From NCBI RefSeq assembly GCF_027587175.1, contig NZ_JAPCID010000069.1:1-37602 (forward strand): DNA of 37,602 nucleotides, read 5' to 3'. The notes under the pieces were generated by a model, which ran no database searches, was not told the origin of the DNA, and was given only the letters and a program-made list of their open reading frames with translations. Numbering within the stretch: position 1 is the stretch's first letter; the number at the start of each line of letters is the position of its first letter. This DNA comes from Solirubrobacter deserti (lineage in GTDB: Bacteria; Actinomycetota; Thermoleophilia; Solirubrobacterales; Solirubrobacteraceae). Below are positions 18,120-25,905 of the stretch, one piece after another. A program made the translations under genes and the position numbers.

Positions 18120-18632
18120 ATGCCCGCCACGCAGATCCGCCCCGCCGGTCAGCTGGCCCCGCTCGTCGCCGGCATCCGCAGCGTCGTCGAGCGCCACGCC
18201 GACTGGACCGAGACCGCGCTGCTCGTCGCCGACGAGCTGCGCCGCAACCTGCTGACGCCGGACGTCCTCACTCCCGAGCAGCGCCTCGGCTCCCCGGACG
18301 ACTACACCGGCCACACGCTGCACGTGGAGCCCGACGGCTCGTTCTCGGTCGTCGCGCTCGTCTGGCGCCCCGGCCAGCTCACGCGCATCCACGACCACAT
18401 CACCTGGTGCGCGTTCGCCGTCATCCAGGGCGTCGAGCACGAGGAGCTCTACAGCGCCGAGCTCGAGCTGCTCGGCGAGAGCGACAACCACGTCGGCGAC
18501 GTCAGCGGCTTCGCCCCGCCCGGCGACATCCACCGCGTGCACAACACCGCCGACACGACCGCGATCTCGATCCACGTCTATGGCACCGACGTCACCCGCG
18601 TCGGCTCCAGCGCCCGCCGCTACTACGACTGA
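18120..18632 (+). CDS. Cysteine dioxygenase-like cupin protein
   Basis: 170-residue double-stranded beta-helix protein. The metal site is visible as RIHDHITWCAFAVIQGVEHE (HxH near residue 87) with a further histidine in DIHRVHNTADTTAISIHVYG, as in thiol dioxygenases that oxidise cysteine or a related thiol to the sulphinate. The cysteine of ITWCAF sits where cysteine dioxygenases carry the Tyr-crosslinked Cys. ATG 18120 is chosen because the fold starts here; an earlier in-frame ATG at 18060 lies in the LysR box. It follows a divergent LysR gene and precedes a DHFR-like gene by 15 bp. The thiol substrate is not certain. Confidence 0.78.
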   Translation: MPATQIRPAGQLAPLVAGIRSVVERHADWTETALLVADELRRNLLTPDVLTPEQRLGSPDDYTGHTLHVEPDGSFSVVALVWRPGQLTRIHDHITWCAFAVIQGVEHEELYSAELELLGESDNHVGDVSGFAPPGDIHRVHNTADTTAISIHVYGTDVTRVGSSARRYYD

Positions 18633-18647
18633 AAGCGAGCCGCCCCG

Positions 18648-19274
18648 ATGTCCTCCGTGTATGTCCACTTCTTCTCGGTCTCGCTCGACGGCTTCGGCAC
18701 CGGTGAGGGCCTGAGCCGCGAGGAGCCGTTCGGCCACGCCGGCGAACGCCTGCACGAATGGATCTTCGTCACCCGCGGCTGGAAGGAGGGCGGCAGCGGC
18801 GGCGTCGACGACGCCTTCGTCCAGCGCCACGACATGGGCATCGGCGCCGAGATCATGGGCGCCGGCAAGTTCGGCTATCCCGGCTGGGAGAACGACCCGG
18901 ACTGGAAGGGCTGGTGGGGCCCGAACCCGCCCTTCCACACGCCGACCTTCGTCCTGACCCACCACACCCGTCCGTCGATCGAGATGGAGGGCGGCACGAC
19001 CTTCCACTTCCGCGACACCTCCCCGGCCGAGGCGCTTGAAGAGGCCCGTGCGGCCGCGGGCGGCCAGCACATCCGGATCGGCGGCGGCGCGAAGACGATC
19101 CGCAGCTTTCTCGCCGAGCGGCTGATCGACCACATGCACGTCGCGGTCGTCCCGATCCTGCTCGGGCGCGGCGAGCGCCTGTGGGACGGACAGGAAGGGC
19201 TCGAGCGCGACTACGCGATCGAGTCCGTCTCCTCGCCGAGCGGCGTGACGCACCTGACCTTCACGCGCAGGTAG
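18648..19274 (+). CDS. Dihydrofolate reductase / RibD C-terminal family protein
   Basis: 208-residue NADPH-binding reductase-like protein of the DHFR/RibD_C superfamily. VHFFSVSLDGFGTG is the first strand and loop. GAEIMGAGKFGYPGW carries the nucleotide-binding region. FVLTHHTRP, HIRIGGGAKTIRSFLAERLI and HMHVAVVPILLGRGERLW match the family core and the GGG cofactor loop. Family members are often annotated as DHFRs but do not reduce dihydrofolate. The substrate is unknown. It is close behind the dioxygenase-like gene on the same strand. Its last 64 bases overlap, tail to tail, the end of the OLD-family gene, an unusually long overlap. Confidence 0.85.
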   Translation: MSSVYVHFFSVSLDGFGTGEGLSREEPFGHAGERLHEWIFVTRGWKEGGSGGVDDAFVQRHDMGIGAEIMGAGKFGYPGWENDPDWKGWWGPNPPFHTPTFVLTHHTRPSIEMEGGTTFHFRDTSPAEALEEARAAAGGQHIRIGGGAKTIRSFLAERLIDHMHVAVVPILLGRGERLWDGQEGLERDYAIESVSSPSGVTHLTFTRR

Positions 19275-20776
19275 GACCCGGGCGGCTCGGCCGGCGGCTG
19301 TTGCCGGCGCAGCCACTGGAGCCCTTCGCTCAGGTAGCGGGGCACGCGCCACTGCGGGCACTCGATCGCGTAGAAGAGCGCGAAGGCCGACTTCGTCCAC
19401 GTGCGGGCGGCGGCGGCGGCCCGCAGCGCCAGGTCGTCGGTGCCGCCGAGCTCGGTCTCGAACAGCTCGGGGTTCGCGAGGATGAACGCTTCCTCGAAGG
19501 TGCGCCCGCACTCGTCCCCGTCGCGTTCCGGAACCGGGTAGGCGAGTCGACGGGCGCCGGCGAGCTTGTGCCTGCTCCGCAGCGAGAGCAGCTCGCCCGG
19601 GCTGATCTCCGTGTCGGCGAACCAATCGGTGACGGCGGCGTTCGCCGTTCGCGTCGCGGCGGCGACGGGCACCCGCTCGTGGTGGTCGTCGAGCGCGTCG
19701 ATGTCCGTGACGACCAGGGTCGGCAGCTCGAGGAAGTCCAGCAGTCCGAAGAATCGCTGCGCGTGGGCCGCGCCGACCTCCAGGAGCACGCCGTGGCGAC
19801 CGGAGAGCCCTTCGCGCCGGATCATCGCGGGCAGCAGCAGCCGCTCGGTCGTGCCGTCGACGAGGATCGCGTGATCGGCGAACAACAGCTCGCTGCCCGT
19901 CAGCTTCAGGTAGCGGTGGACGAACTCGCGGTCGAGCCCTTCGACGGTGGCGCCGAGGTCCTTGACCGTGGCTGAGCGCGTGCGTCCCGCTGCGCGGAAG
20001 GAGCGGATCGCAGTGAGCGGCGCGTGGTTGGCGATGCGCGGGGAGCGCGTGGTCACCACGAACTGCACCGGGCGCGGGGGCATCTGGCTGACGCGGTTGA
20101 GCTCGTGGATGAACACCTCCTGCGCCGGCGGGCACAGGTGCGCCTCGGGGTGCTCCACGAACGCGAGATGGACGCCGGCGCGGGCGTGGAACCGCTGCGG
20201 AAGGTCGCTCAGCTGCTCCCGCGCGCCGATGAAGTGGAGCGCGAGCTGCCGCTCGAGGGCCGCCCACTCCACCCGGCGCGCGTTCACCTGCAGCGTTCGC
20301 TCGAACGCCGCGCCGACCCGCGGCCGGAGCTCGGCGAGGAAGGTCGCCTTCGCCCCGTCATCGTCCGCGACCGGCTCCAGGCCGCCGAACAGCGCCTCGA
20401 GCTTGCCCGCGGCCAGCTCGAATCTCGCGCGCAGGACGGCGTCTTGAGCGGTCCCGTCGGCCACGACGATCCGCAGCTCGATGAAGGGCAGCGCCGCCCG
20501 GACCCGCCCCTGATCCTCAGGGTCCTCCAGGTGGGCCCGGTGCGCGTCGAGGAACGCGCGCTGCGCGCAGCGCGAGAAGTCCTCGAGCTCAAAGCGCGAC
20601 GGCGACTGAAAGCGCCGGAAGAGGTCCATGAACGACGTCTTGCCGCAGTTGTCGGGCCCGACGATCACCGTCGTGACCTGCGCGTCCTCGTCGCTGAGCC
20701 CGCTGCTCGCCACGAGTGAGACATCGGCGCAGGCGAGCAGGCGGAAGTTGCGTACGGAGATGGACTTGATGTGCAT
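19211..20776 (-). CDS. OLD-family ATP-binding/TOPRIM nuclease-like protein with degraded ATPase
   Basis: 521-residue protein of the OLD (overcoming lysogeny defect) type. The ATPase start is clear: IKSISVRNFRLL, then Walker A GPDNCGKT at 40-47. FVEHPEAHLCPP (206-217) matches the Walker B block EEPEAHLHP, but the catalytic second Glu is His. VTTRSPRIA replaces the usual THSP switch histidine by Arg. Only about 15 residues separate HFIGAREQL from Walker B, so the ABC-signature region seems deleted. The TOPRIM half looks intact: ILVDGTTERLLLP (304-316), VTDIDAL (356-362) and FEEAFI. Family members are DNA nucleases in phage defence (for example GajA). No UvrD-like partner is adjacent. ATG 20776 lies in a hairpin arm. 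Confidence 0.8.
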   Translation of the reverse strand: MHIKSISVRNFRLLACADVSLVASSGLSDEDAQVTTVIVGPDNCGKTSFMDLFRRFQSPSRFELEDFSRCAQRAFLDAHRAHLEDPEDQGRVRAALPFIELRIVVADGTAQDAVLRARFELAAGKLEALFGGLEPVADDDGAKATFLAELRPRVGAAFERTLQVNARRVEWAALERQLALHFIGAREQLSDLPQRFHARAGVHLAFVEHPEAHLCPPAQEVFIHELNRVSQMPPRPVQFVVTTRSPRIANHAPLTAIRSFRAAGRTRSATVKDLGATVEGLDREFVHRYLKLTGSELLFADHAILVDGTTERLLLPAMIRREGLSGRHGVLLEVGAAHAQRFFGLLDFLELPTLVVTDIDALDDHHERVPVAAATRTANAAVTDWFADTEISPGELLSLRSRHKLAGARRLAYPVPERDGDECGRTFEEAFILANPELFETELGGTDDLALRAAAAARTWTKSAFALFYAIECPQWRVPRYLSEGLQWLRRQQPPAEPPGSYLRVKVRCVTPLGEETDSIA

Positions 20777-20814
20777 CGGCTACTCGCGAAGTCTCGAACC
20801 GCGAGCCGATGCAC
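20771..20814 (-). promoter_or_regulatory. Inverted repeat covering the OLD gene start codon
   Basis: GTGCATCGGCT (20771-20781) and AGCCGATGCAC (20804-20814) are perfect 11-bp complements. CGCG repeats inside each arm could extend the stem with a small bulge. The start codon of the OLD gene (20774-20776) is inside the downstream arm of the transcript. Read as RNA this buries the AUG; read as DNA it is a 44-bp dyad that could bind a repressor. An in-frame stop two codons upstream rules out an earlier start. Confidence 0.7.
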
Positions 20815-20867
20815 GTCAATATCGGCATCTATATAGAGTCAGTCACTCAGGTAGATAGGTGTCAGAG

Positions 20868-22019
20868 TCAGCAGCCGTAGCCGTCGCGGTCGCGGTCGAG
20901 CTCGTACACGTCAGGTCCCACCACGCGGACGGTGCGGCCGATGTAATCAGGGCCGTTGCCGTCCCCTCGACGGCAGTCGTAGTCGGAGGAGTCGGCTCTC
21001 AGGCACGCGCCCGCGTAGCTGGGGTGGCAGTCCGGCGAGGCCAGCGAGGCCACCCCGTACACGAGCGCCGGCGTGAGCACGATCGCCGTGCCGGCGACGC
21101 TCCACATGCGCTTCGGGGTCAGTCCGCGTCGCCGTGCCCGCGGCTCGCGCGTGACGCCGGCCGTCCGCGGGATCGCCTGGTGCGGTCGCTCGAGTGCGTC
21201 GTGGAGGTCGGCGACGAGCGTGCGGGCGTCGCCGTGACGCTTCGCGGGGTCGAGCGAGAGCGCACGCAGGAGCACGCGGTCCACGGCGGGGTTCAGGCGC
21301 TGGTTGCGCCGTGAAGGCGCCACCGGCTCGGCGTCCGCCGGCTGCGTGAGCCCACGCGGCAGCGTGCCGGTCGCCGCGCGATAGGCGATCGCGGCCAGCG
21401 CCCAGCGGTCGCTGGCGGCGGTCGCCGCCCCGTACATGAGGGTCTCCGGTGCCATGTACGCGGGCGTGCCGGGTACCCGGCCCGTGCCGGTCACGGTCGA
21501 GACGTCGTCCGCGAGCGCGATCCCGAAGTCGGTCAGCAGCCCGCGCCCGTGCTCGGCGTCGATGAGGATGTTCGCCGGCTTGAGGTCGCGATGGACGACA
21601 CCCCGGGCGTGGCAGCAGTCGAGGCCTTCGGCCACGCCGGCCAGCAGCTCCAGGACGTCCTCGAACGCGGGTCGCCGCTCGCTGAGGAAGCGGTCCAGCG
21701 AGCCGCCCGGCACGTAGCGCATCGAGAAGTAGCGCCGGCCCTGGTGCTCGCCGCGCGCGTAGATGGGCACGACGTTCGGGTGCTCGACGGACGCCATGGC
21801 GTCCACCTCGCGCTCGAACCGGCGCATCAGGTCCGGCGCCAGGGCGAGCTCCGGCCGGATGAACTTCCGTGCGACCTTGCGCTTCGGTGACCGCTCGGCG
21901 GCCAGGAAGACCTCGCCGAACCCGCCGCCGCCGAGGCGCGCCTCGATCCGGTAGCCGTCGACGACGTCGCCCGGCGAGAACCGGGAGGGAAGGTCGTTCT
22001 CAGCCGCGACCGCGCACAT
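20868..22019 (-). CDS. Transmembrane Ser/Thr protein kinase with Excalibur-like extracellular domain
   Basis: 383-residue Hanks-type kinase. The glycine loop is LGGGGFGEVF (29-38), followed by Lys52 (VARKF), the helix-C Glu71, HRDLKPAN with catalytic Asp145, DFG at 164-166, and GTPAYMAPE. After a basic linker a single membrane helix follows (TAIVLTPALVYGVASLA). The outer domain reads DCHPSYAGACL, DYDCRRGDG, then RVVGPDVYELDRDRDGYGC. This resembles Excalibur calcium-binding modules with a DxDxDG loop and four Cys, but it stops before the final Glu. It may sense calcium or the cell surface and signal inward. PASTA repeats are absent. An FHA protein 4 kb away could be a phospho-reader; this is speculative. 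Confidence 0.88.
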   Translation of the reverse strand: MCAVAAENDLPSRFSPGDVVDGYRIEARLGGGGFGEVFLAAERSPKRKVARKFIRPELALAPDLMRRFEREVDAMASVEHPNVVPIYARGEHQGRRYFSMRYVPGGSLDRFLSERRPAFEDVLELLAGVAEGLDCCHARGVVHRDLKPANILIDAEHGRGLLTDFGIALADDVSTVTGTGRVPGTPAYMAPETLMYGAATAASDRWALAAIAYRAATGTLPRGLTQPADAEPVAPSRRNQRLNPAVDRVLLRALSLDPAKRHGDARTLVADLHDALERPHQAIPRTAGVTREPRARRRGLTPKRMWSVAGTAIVLTPALVYGVASLASPDCHPSYAGACLRADSSDYDCRRGDGNGPDYIGRTVRVVGPDVYELDRDRDGYGC

Positions 22020-22059
22020 TGCGCAGGGAACCTACAGCGCAAACGCGCCGCAAAGCAAG

Positions 22060-22087
22060 CGCGCCCCGGCCGAATGGCCAGGGCGCG
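22060..22087 (-). terminator. Hairpin terminator after the small secreted peptide gene
   Basis: CGCGCCCCGGCC (22060-22071) and GGCCAGGGCGCG (22076-22087) form a 12-bp stem with one G-U-type mismatch around the GAAT loop. On the minus strand the hairpin lies 12 bp after the stop at 22099 and is followed by a weak T-rich stretch (CTTGCTTTGC). It would separate the peptide gene from the kinase gene downstream. Confidence 0.6.
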
Positions 22088-22098
22088 GTGCAGCGCTT

Positions 22099-22284
22099 CT
22101 AGTGCCCGGACGCCTGGCGCTGGGCGTCGCAGACGACGGGATCGAAGATCGGCGTCCCGTCGGCGGCGTAGCACAGCGGCGTCGGCGGCGGGGGCGGATC
22201 CTCGTCGGCGAAGGCCGGCGCGGCCGCGCCGGCCAGCGTCACGGCCGTCAGGAGGGTGAGCAGGGACTTGGTGGAACGTGACAC
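22099..22284 (-). CDS. Small secreted peptide with two cysteines
   Basis: 61-residue product. The signal peptide is clear: basic start MSRSTK, hydrophobic SLLTLLTAVTLAGAAA, and cleavage site PAFA before DEDPPPPP. The mature peptide is about 34 residues: a Pro-rich opening, then LCYAADGTPIFDPVVCDAQR with Cys separated by 13 residues, likely a disulphide loop. The start GTG 22284 has GGGGAGGA four bases upstream. A hairpin terminator follows. The family is not recognised. The strong ribosome site plus terminator argue that it is a real gene rather than a chance ORF. Confidence 0.72.
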   Translation of the reverse strand: MSRSTKSLLTLLTAVTLAGAAAPAFADEDPPPPPTPLCYAADGTPIFDPVVCDAQRQASGH

Positions 22285-22303
22285 AGAGTCCTCCCCTGTG
22301 AAT

Positions 22304-22326
22304 GAGTTGACTTACACTCACAACTC
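22304..22326. promoter_or_regulatory. Inverted repeat GAGTTG-N11-CAACTC
   Basis: Six-base inverted repeat at 22304-22309 and 22321-22326 with 11-bp spacing. It sits in the 162-bp gap between the secreted peptide gene (minus) and the LuxR-type gene (plus), 20 bp from the peptide start. This stretch is clearly richer in A/T than its surroundings. The repeat could be an operator. No regulator is assigned. Confidence 0.3.
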
Positions 22327-22432
22327 TCAGTCGGTTTCCGTCAGCCGCCATCACTGACTCAGGTAAGTGACTATTACGGTTACGGAGGGGCGACCACCGT
22401 GAAGGGAGGGGTGTCATGTCGGCGCGGTGCGC

Positions 22433-22438
22433 TATAGG
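22433..22438 (+). promoter_or_regulatory. Possible -10 element of the LuxR-type gene
   Basis: TATAGG lies eight bases before GTG 22447, and GTGTCA at 22411-22416 is a poor -35 at 16-bp spacing. A transcript from here would begin on or next to the GTG, giving a leaderless mRNA. There is no Shine-Dalgarno sequence directly ahead of the GTG, consistent with this. Confidence 0.3.
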
Positions 22439-22446
22439 GTGCGGGT

Positions 22447-25305
22447 GTGCCCGAGCGGATCTCGAGCCCGCGCCTGATCGGCCGCGAGGCCCAGCTCGAC
22501 CGGCTGGGCCGGCTCTATGACCGCGCGGCCGCGGGCGAGTTCACCCTGGCGCTGATCAAGGGCGACGCGGGCATCGGCAAGTCGCGCCTGGTGCGGGAGC
22601 TTCAGACGCCCGGCGCGCTGACGCTGCGCGGCAGCTGCTTCCCGATCGCCGGCGAAGAGGCGCCCTACGGGCCTTTGGTCGCCGCGCTGCGCGACGTGCC
22701 CGGCGATCGGCTCGCCGCCGCGGCCGACGGGCTGCCCGAGGCGCTGGTCGCCGAGCTGGCGTCCCTGCTTCCTGCACTCGGTGGCCACGCAGTGGCCGGT
22801 CGTGACAGCTCGCGCGGCGCCCAGGGCCGCCAGTACGAGTACCTGCTGGAGCTGCTCGCGCGGCTGGCCGAAGAGACGCCGGTCGTCCTGGTCATCGAGG
22901 ACATCCACTGGGCCGACCCCTCCACGCTGGACTTCCTGTCTTTCGTAGCCCGCAACGCGCGCCGCGAACGGGTCCTGCTCGTCGCCACGCACCGTCTGCA
23001 CGACGGCCGCGACCTGCAGGCGCTCGAGCGCTACGTCGACCAGCTCGAGCGCTGCGCCGCCGTCGAGGCGATCGCCCTCGGCCCACTCGACGAGGCCCAG
23101 GTCAGCCAGCAGATCGAGGCGATCCTGCTGCGTGCCCCCGACGTGGCCGTCACCCGCCGCATCGCCGCGCGCACGCAGGGCAACCCGTTCTACGTCGAGG
23201 AGCTGATCGCCCACGGCGGCACGGCCGAGGCGCCCCTGGCGCCCGGGCACGCCGCCACGCTGCTCGAGCGCGTCCGCGCGCTCAGCCCCGAGACCCAGCA
23301 CGTCGTGCAGGTGCTCGCCGCCTTCGGGCGCGCGGTCGAGCACGACCTGCTGGCGCGCGCGGCCGCCGTGGCCGAGCCCGAGCTGTCCCGGCGGCTGCGC
23401 AGCGCGGTCGACTCCCACGTCGTCGAGGCCGGCGGCGCGATGCTGACGTTCCGCCACGCGCTCACACGCGAAGCGGTCTACGAGGCGCTGCTGCCGGGGG
23501 AGCGCCAGCGCCTGCACCGCGCCGTGGCGGGCGCGCTGCGCGAGCGCCGGGACCTCACCGACGCCGCCGAGCTGGCGGTTCAATGGCGGGCGGCCGGCGA
23601 TAGCGCGGCGGCGCTCGAGGCGTCGCTGGAAGCGGCGCGGGCCGCCAGCGGCGTCTATGCCTACAGCGAGGCGGTCGAGCACTACACGGCCGCCGTCTCC
23701 CTCTGGAGCGCGCCCGGCGCGCCTGAGCTCGACCACGCCGCGATCCTGCTCGACGCCGCCGACGCGGCCTACCGGGCGGGCGCGGACGAGCTGCCGATCC
23801 AGTGGTGCGAGCTCGGGCTGGCGACGCTCGGTGAGAACCCGGACCCGCACCGGGCCGCGGCGTTCTTCGAGCGGCTCGGCCGCTTCCAAGACCATCACCT
23901 CGACAAGTCGCTGACCATCTACAGCGAGGCGCTGGAACGCCTCGACGACAGCGCCAGCGCCGAGCGCGCCCGCCTGCTCAGCAACGAGAGCCTCACGCTG
24001 ACGCTGAACGTGCGCTGGGACGAGGCGCGCGAGCGGGCCGAACGCGCGCTCGCGATCGCGCAGCGGGCGGGCGCCGACGCCGAGGAGGGCTTCGCGCGCT
24101 CGGTGCTCGGGCTCGTGCTCGCCTACCTCGGTGACTTCGAGGCGGCCGAGCAACACCTCGGCATCGCGCGGCGCATCGGCGAGGCGCTCGGGCGGCCCGA
24201 GGATGTCACCGGCGCCTACGTCCACCTCGGTGAGATCCGCCGGCTGCGGGGCGACCTCCCCGGCGCCTTGGAGGTCATGGCCGCCGGGATCGACGCGTCG
24301 CGACGGCTCGGCGTCGAAGCCTCCTACGGCCGCTACTTCGCACTCAACGCCGCCGAGGACGAGTTCGAGCTCGGCCACTGGGACGCGGCGCAGGCACGGA
24401 TCGACCGGCTCGAGGGCGCGTCGCTGACCTGGACCGAGACGTTGCTGCGCCTGACCGTCTCCGGCCAGCTCGCGGCGGGGCGCGGCGAGTTCGAGCGGGC
24501 GCGGGCCTGGCTCGACGAGGCGAGCGGGCAGTTGCGTGAGTCCTCGGCGACGGAGTGGACGGCCTACGTGGCGGCGTGCGTGGTCGAGCTGCAGCTGACG
24601 GCGGGCGAGCCCGACCAGGCACTGGCGACCGCCGTGGCCGAGCTCGAGCGCGTGCGCGGGCGCGAGGAGCGGCTCTACACGCCGGCGCTGGTGAGCACGG
24701 CGGTGCGCGCGGCGGCGGACGCGGGCGCGCCGGACGAGGCCGAGCGCCTCACCGCCTGGCTGGCGGCGTTCCTCGATGAAGCGTCGCCGCCGATCGCCCT
24801 CGCGCATCTGGCGGGCGCGCGTGCGGAGTCCGCCCGTGCGCGCGGCGCCTCGTTCGCCGATGAGTGGGCCGGGGTCGCCGGCCACTGGGACCGGCTCGTC
24901 CACCCCTACCGGGCCGCGTACGCCCGCGTGCGGGAGGCCGAGGCCCGGCTCGCCGACCGTGAGCGCGAGGAGGCGGCGCACGCGCTCTCGAAGGCGCTCG
25001 ACGTCGCCAACGCGCTCGGCGCGCTCCCGCTCAAGGCGTGGGCCGAGAGCCTCGCCACCCGCAAGCGCCTGCGCCGCGCCGTCGTCGGCCAGCTCGAGTC
25101 CGCCGGCCCCGAGGAGCGGCTGACGCCGCGCGAGCTGGAGGTGCTCAGGCTCGTCGCCGAAGGTCGCACCAACCGGCAGATCGGCGCGGCGCTGCACATC
25201 ACCGAGGGCACGGCCGCGCTGCACGTCTCGAAGATCCTCGGCAAGCTCGACGTCAGCACGCGCGGCCAGGCCGCCGCGCTCGTCCACCGCTCCGGTCCGG
25301 CCTGA
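22447..25305 (+). CDS. Large ATP-binding LuxR-family (LAL) transcriptional regulator
   Basis: 952-residue LAL-type regulator. The N-terminal AAA/STAND ATPase begins LIGREAQLDRL, with Walker A GDAGIGKS at 39-46 and Walker B VLVIEDIHWADPSTLDFL near 150-170. The middle (about 380-860) is helical TPR-like, for example YAYSEAVEHYTAAVSLW and ERAERALAIAQRAGADAEEG. The C-terminal LuxR helix-turn-helix reads RLTPRELEVLRLVAEGRTNR, then QIGAALHITEGTAALHVSKI. Such proteins bind ATP and an inducer through the TPR region, then activate nearby genes. The target is not evident, as the gene is monocistronic-looking. GTG 22447 is used because the RLIGRE block follows at once. Confidence 0.9.
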   Translation: MPERISSPRLIGREAQLDRLGRLYDRAAAGEFTLALIKGDAGIGKSRLVRELQTPGALTLRGSCFPIAGEEAPYGPLVAALRDVPGDRLAAAADGLPEALVAELASLLPALGGHAVAGRDSSRGAQGRQYEYLLELLARLAEETPVVLVIEDIHWADPSTLDFLSFVARNARRERVLLVATHRLHDGRDLQALERYVDQLERCAAVEAIALGPLDEAQVSQQIEAILLRAPDVAVTRRIAARTQGNPFYVEELIAHGGTAEAPLAPGHAATLLERVRALSPETQHVVQVLAAFGRAVEHDLLARAAAVAEPELSRRLRSAVDSHVVEAGGAMLTFRHALTREAVYEALLPGERQRLHRAVAGALRERRDLTDAAELAVQWRAAGDSAAALEASLEAARAASGVYAYSEAVEHYTAAVSLWSAPGAPELDHAAILLDAADAAYRAGADELPIQWCELGLATLGENPDPHRAAAFFERLGRFQDHHLDKSLTIYSEALERLDDSASAERARLLSNESLTLTLNVRWDEARERAERALAIAQRAGADAEEGFARSVLGLVLAYLGDFEAAEQHLGIARRIGEALGRPEDVTGAYVHLGEIRRLRGDLPGALEVMAAGIDASRRLGVEASYGRYFALNAAEDEFELGHWDAAQARIDRLEGASLTWTETLLRLTVSGQLAAGRGEFERARAWLDEASGQLRESSATEWTAYVAACVVELQLTAGEPDQALATAVAELERVRGREERLYTPALVSTAVRAAADAGAPDEAERLTAWLAAFLDEASPPIALAHLAGARAESARARGASFADEWAGVAGHWDRLVHPYRAAYARVREAEARLADREREEAAHALSKALDVANALGALPLKAWAESLATRKRLRRAVVGQLESAGPEERLTPRELEVLRLVAEGRTNRQIGAALHITEGTAALHVSKILGKLDVSTRGQAAALVHRSGPA

Positions 25306-25380
25306 CCTATATGGCTCCCGCGGACAGATATGCAGTTCCTGCGATGACGCGCGGCGGGGCTTGGCCTAGCTTCGGCCAGC

Positions 25381-25905
25381 ATGAGCCTGCCGGCCGCGAT
25401 CGAGTGCGGCGACGCGCTGATCGTCTTCGAGGGCCCGCGCCGGATCCGTCACCGCACCCCGGAGCCCCTGGACCTGTGGCCGGACGCGCGGGAGGCCGAG
25501 GACGTCCGGGCCCGCATCGAGCATGGGCGGCCGATTCTCGTGATCCTCGGCGGCCCGCAGGCCGAGGCGACGCTGCTCAGCGAGCGGTTCGCTGAGGCGC
25601 CGCCCGCGCTGGCCCGGTTCGCGCACGCGATCGCGCGCGAGCTCGCGCCGCTCCCCGTTCCCGCGCTGGACTGGCTGCCCCACGACCTACGCGACCACGG
25701 CCTGCGCTTCCTGCGCGCCAGCGTGTCGCACGCACGCCGCACGCCCGCACTGCTGCGCCCGGCGCTGTCCCTCGACGACCGCGCCGCGGCCTGGCCGCAC
25801 GTGCGCTTCGCGCATCTCTCCGGAACCGGCGCCACCGCGCACGAGCTGTCCCCGGTGGTGGCCTACGCGTTCGCGGACCTCACCCCGCCGCGGCTGACGC
25901 GCTAG
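25381..25905 (+). CDS. Hypothetical protein, unknown family
   Basis: 174-residue soluble protein not recognised. It is rich in Ala, Arg and Pro. PILVILGGPQAEATLLSERF suggests a strand-loop-helix, and RFLRASVSHARRTPALLRPA is strongly basic. No signal peptide or membrane helix is seen. Third-position GC is high throughout, supporting coding. A short inverted repeat (TGGCC at 25362-25366, GGCCA at 25374-25378) lies just before ATG 25381. No ribosome site is obvious. The stop overlaps the convergent FHA gene by four bases. The preceding region has TATATG at 25309-25314 as a loose -10 candidate. Confidence 0.6.
   Translation: MSLPAAIECGDALIVFEGPRRIRHRTPEPLDLWPDAREAEDVRARIEHGRPILVILGGPQAEATLLSERFAEAPPALARFAHAIARELAPLPVPALDWLPHDLRDHGLRFLRASVSHARRTPALLRPALSLDDRAAAWPHVRFAHLSGTGATAHELSPVVAYAFADLTPPRLTR

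Noticed and set aside
19211-20776. Gabija-type defence system
   Set aside because: The OLD-like protein lacks an adjacent UvrD/GajB helicase and its ATPase residues are altered, so a Gabija call is not supported.
22432-25287. A 951-codon open frame antisense to the LuxR-type gene
   Set aside because: It is a by-product of GC-rich codon bias; the product is low-complexity Arg/Gly/Leu without family motifs, whereas the sense frame has complete ATPase and LuxR domains.
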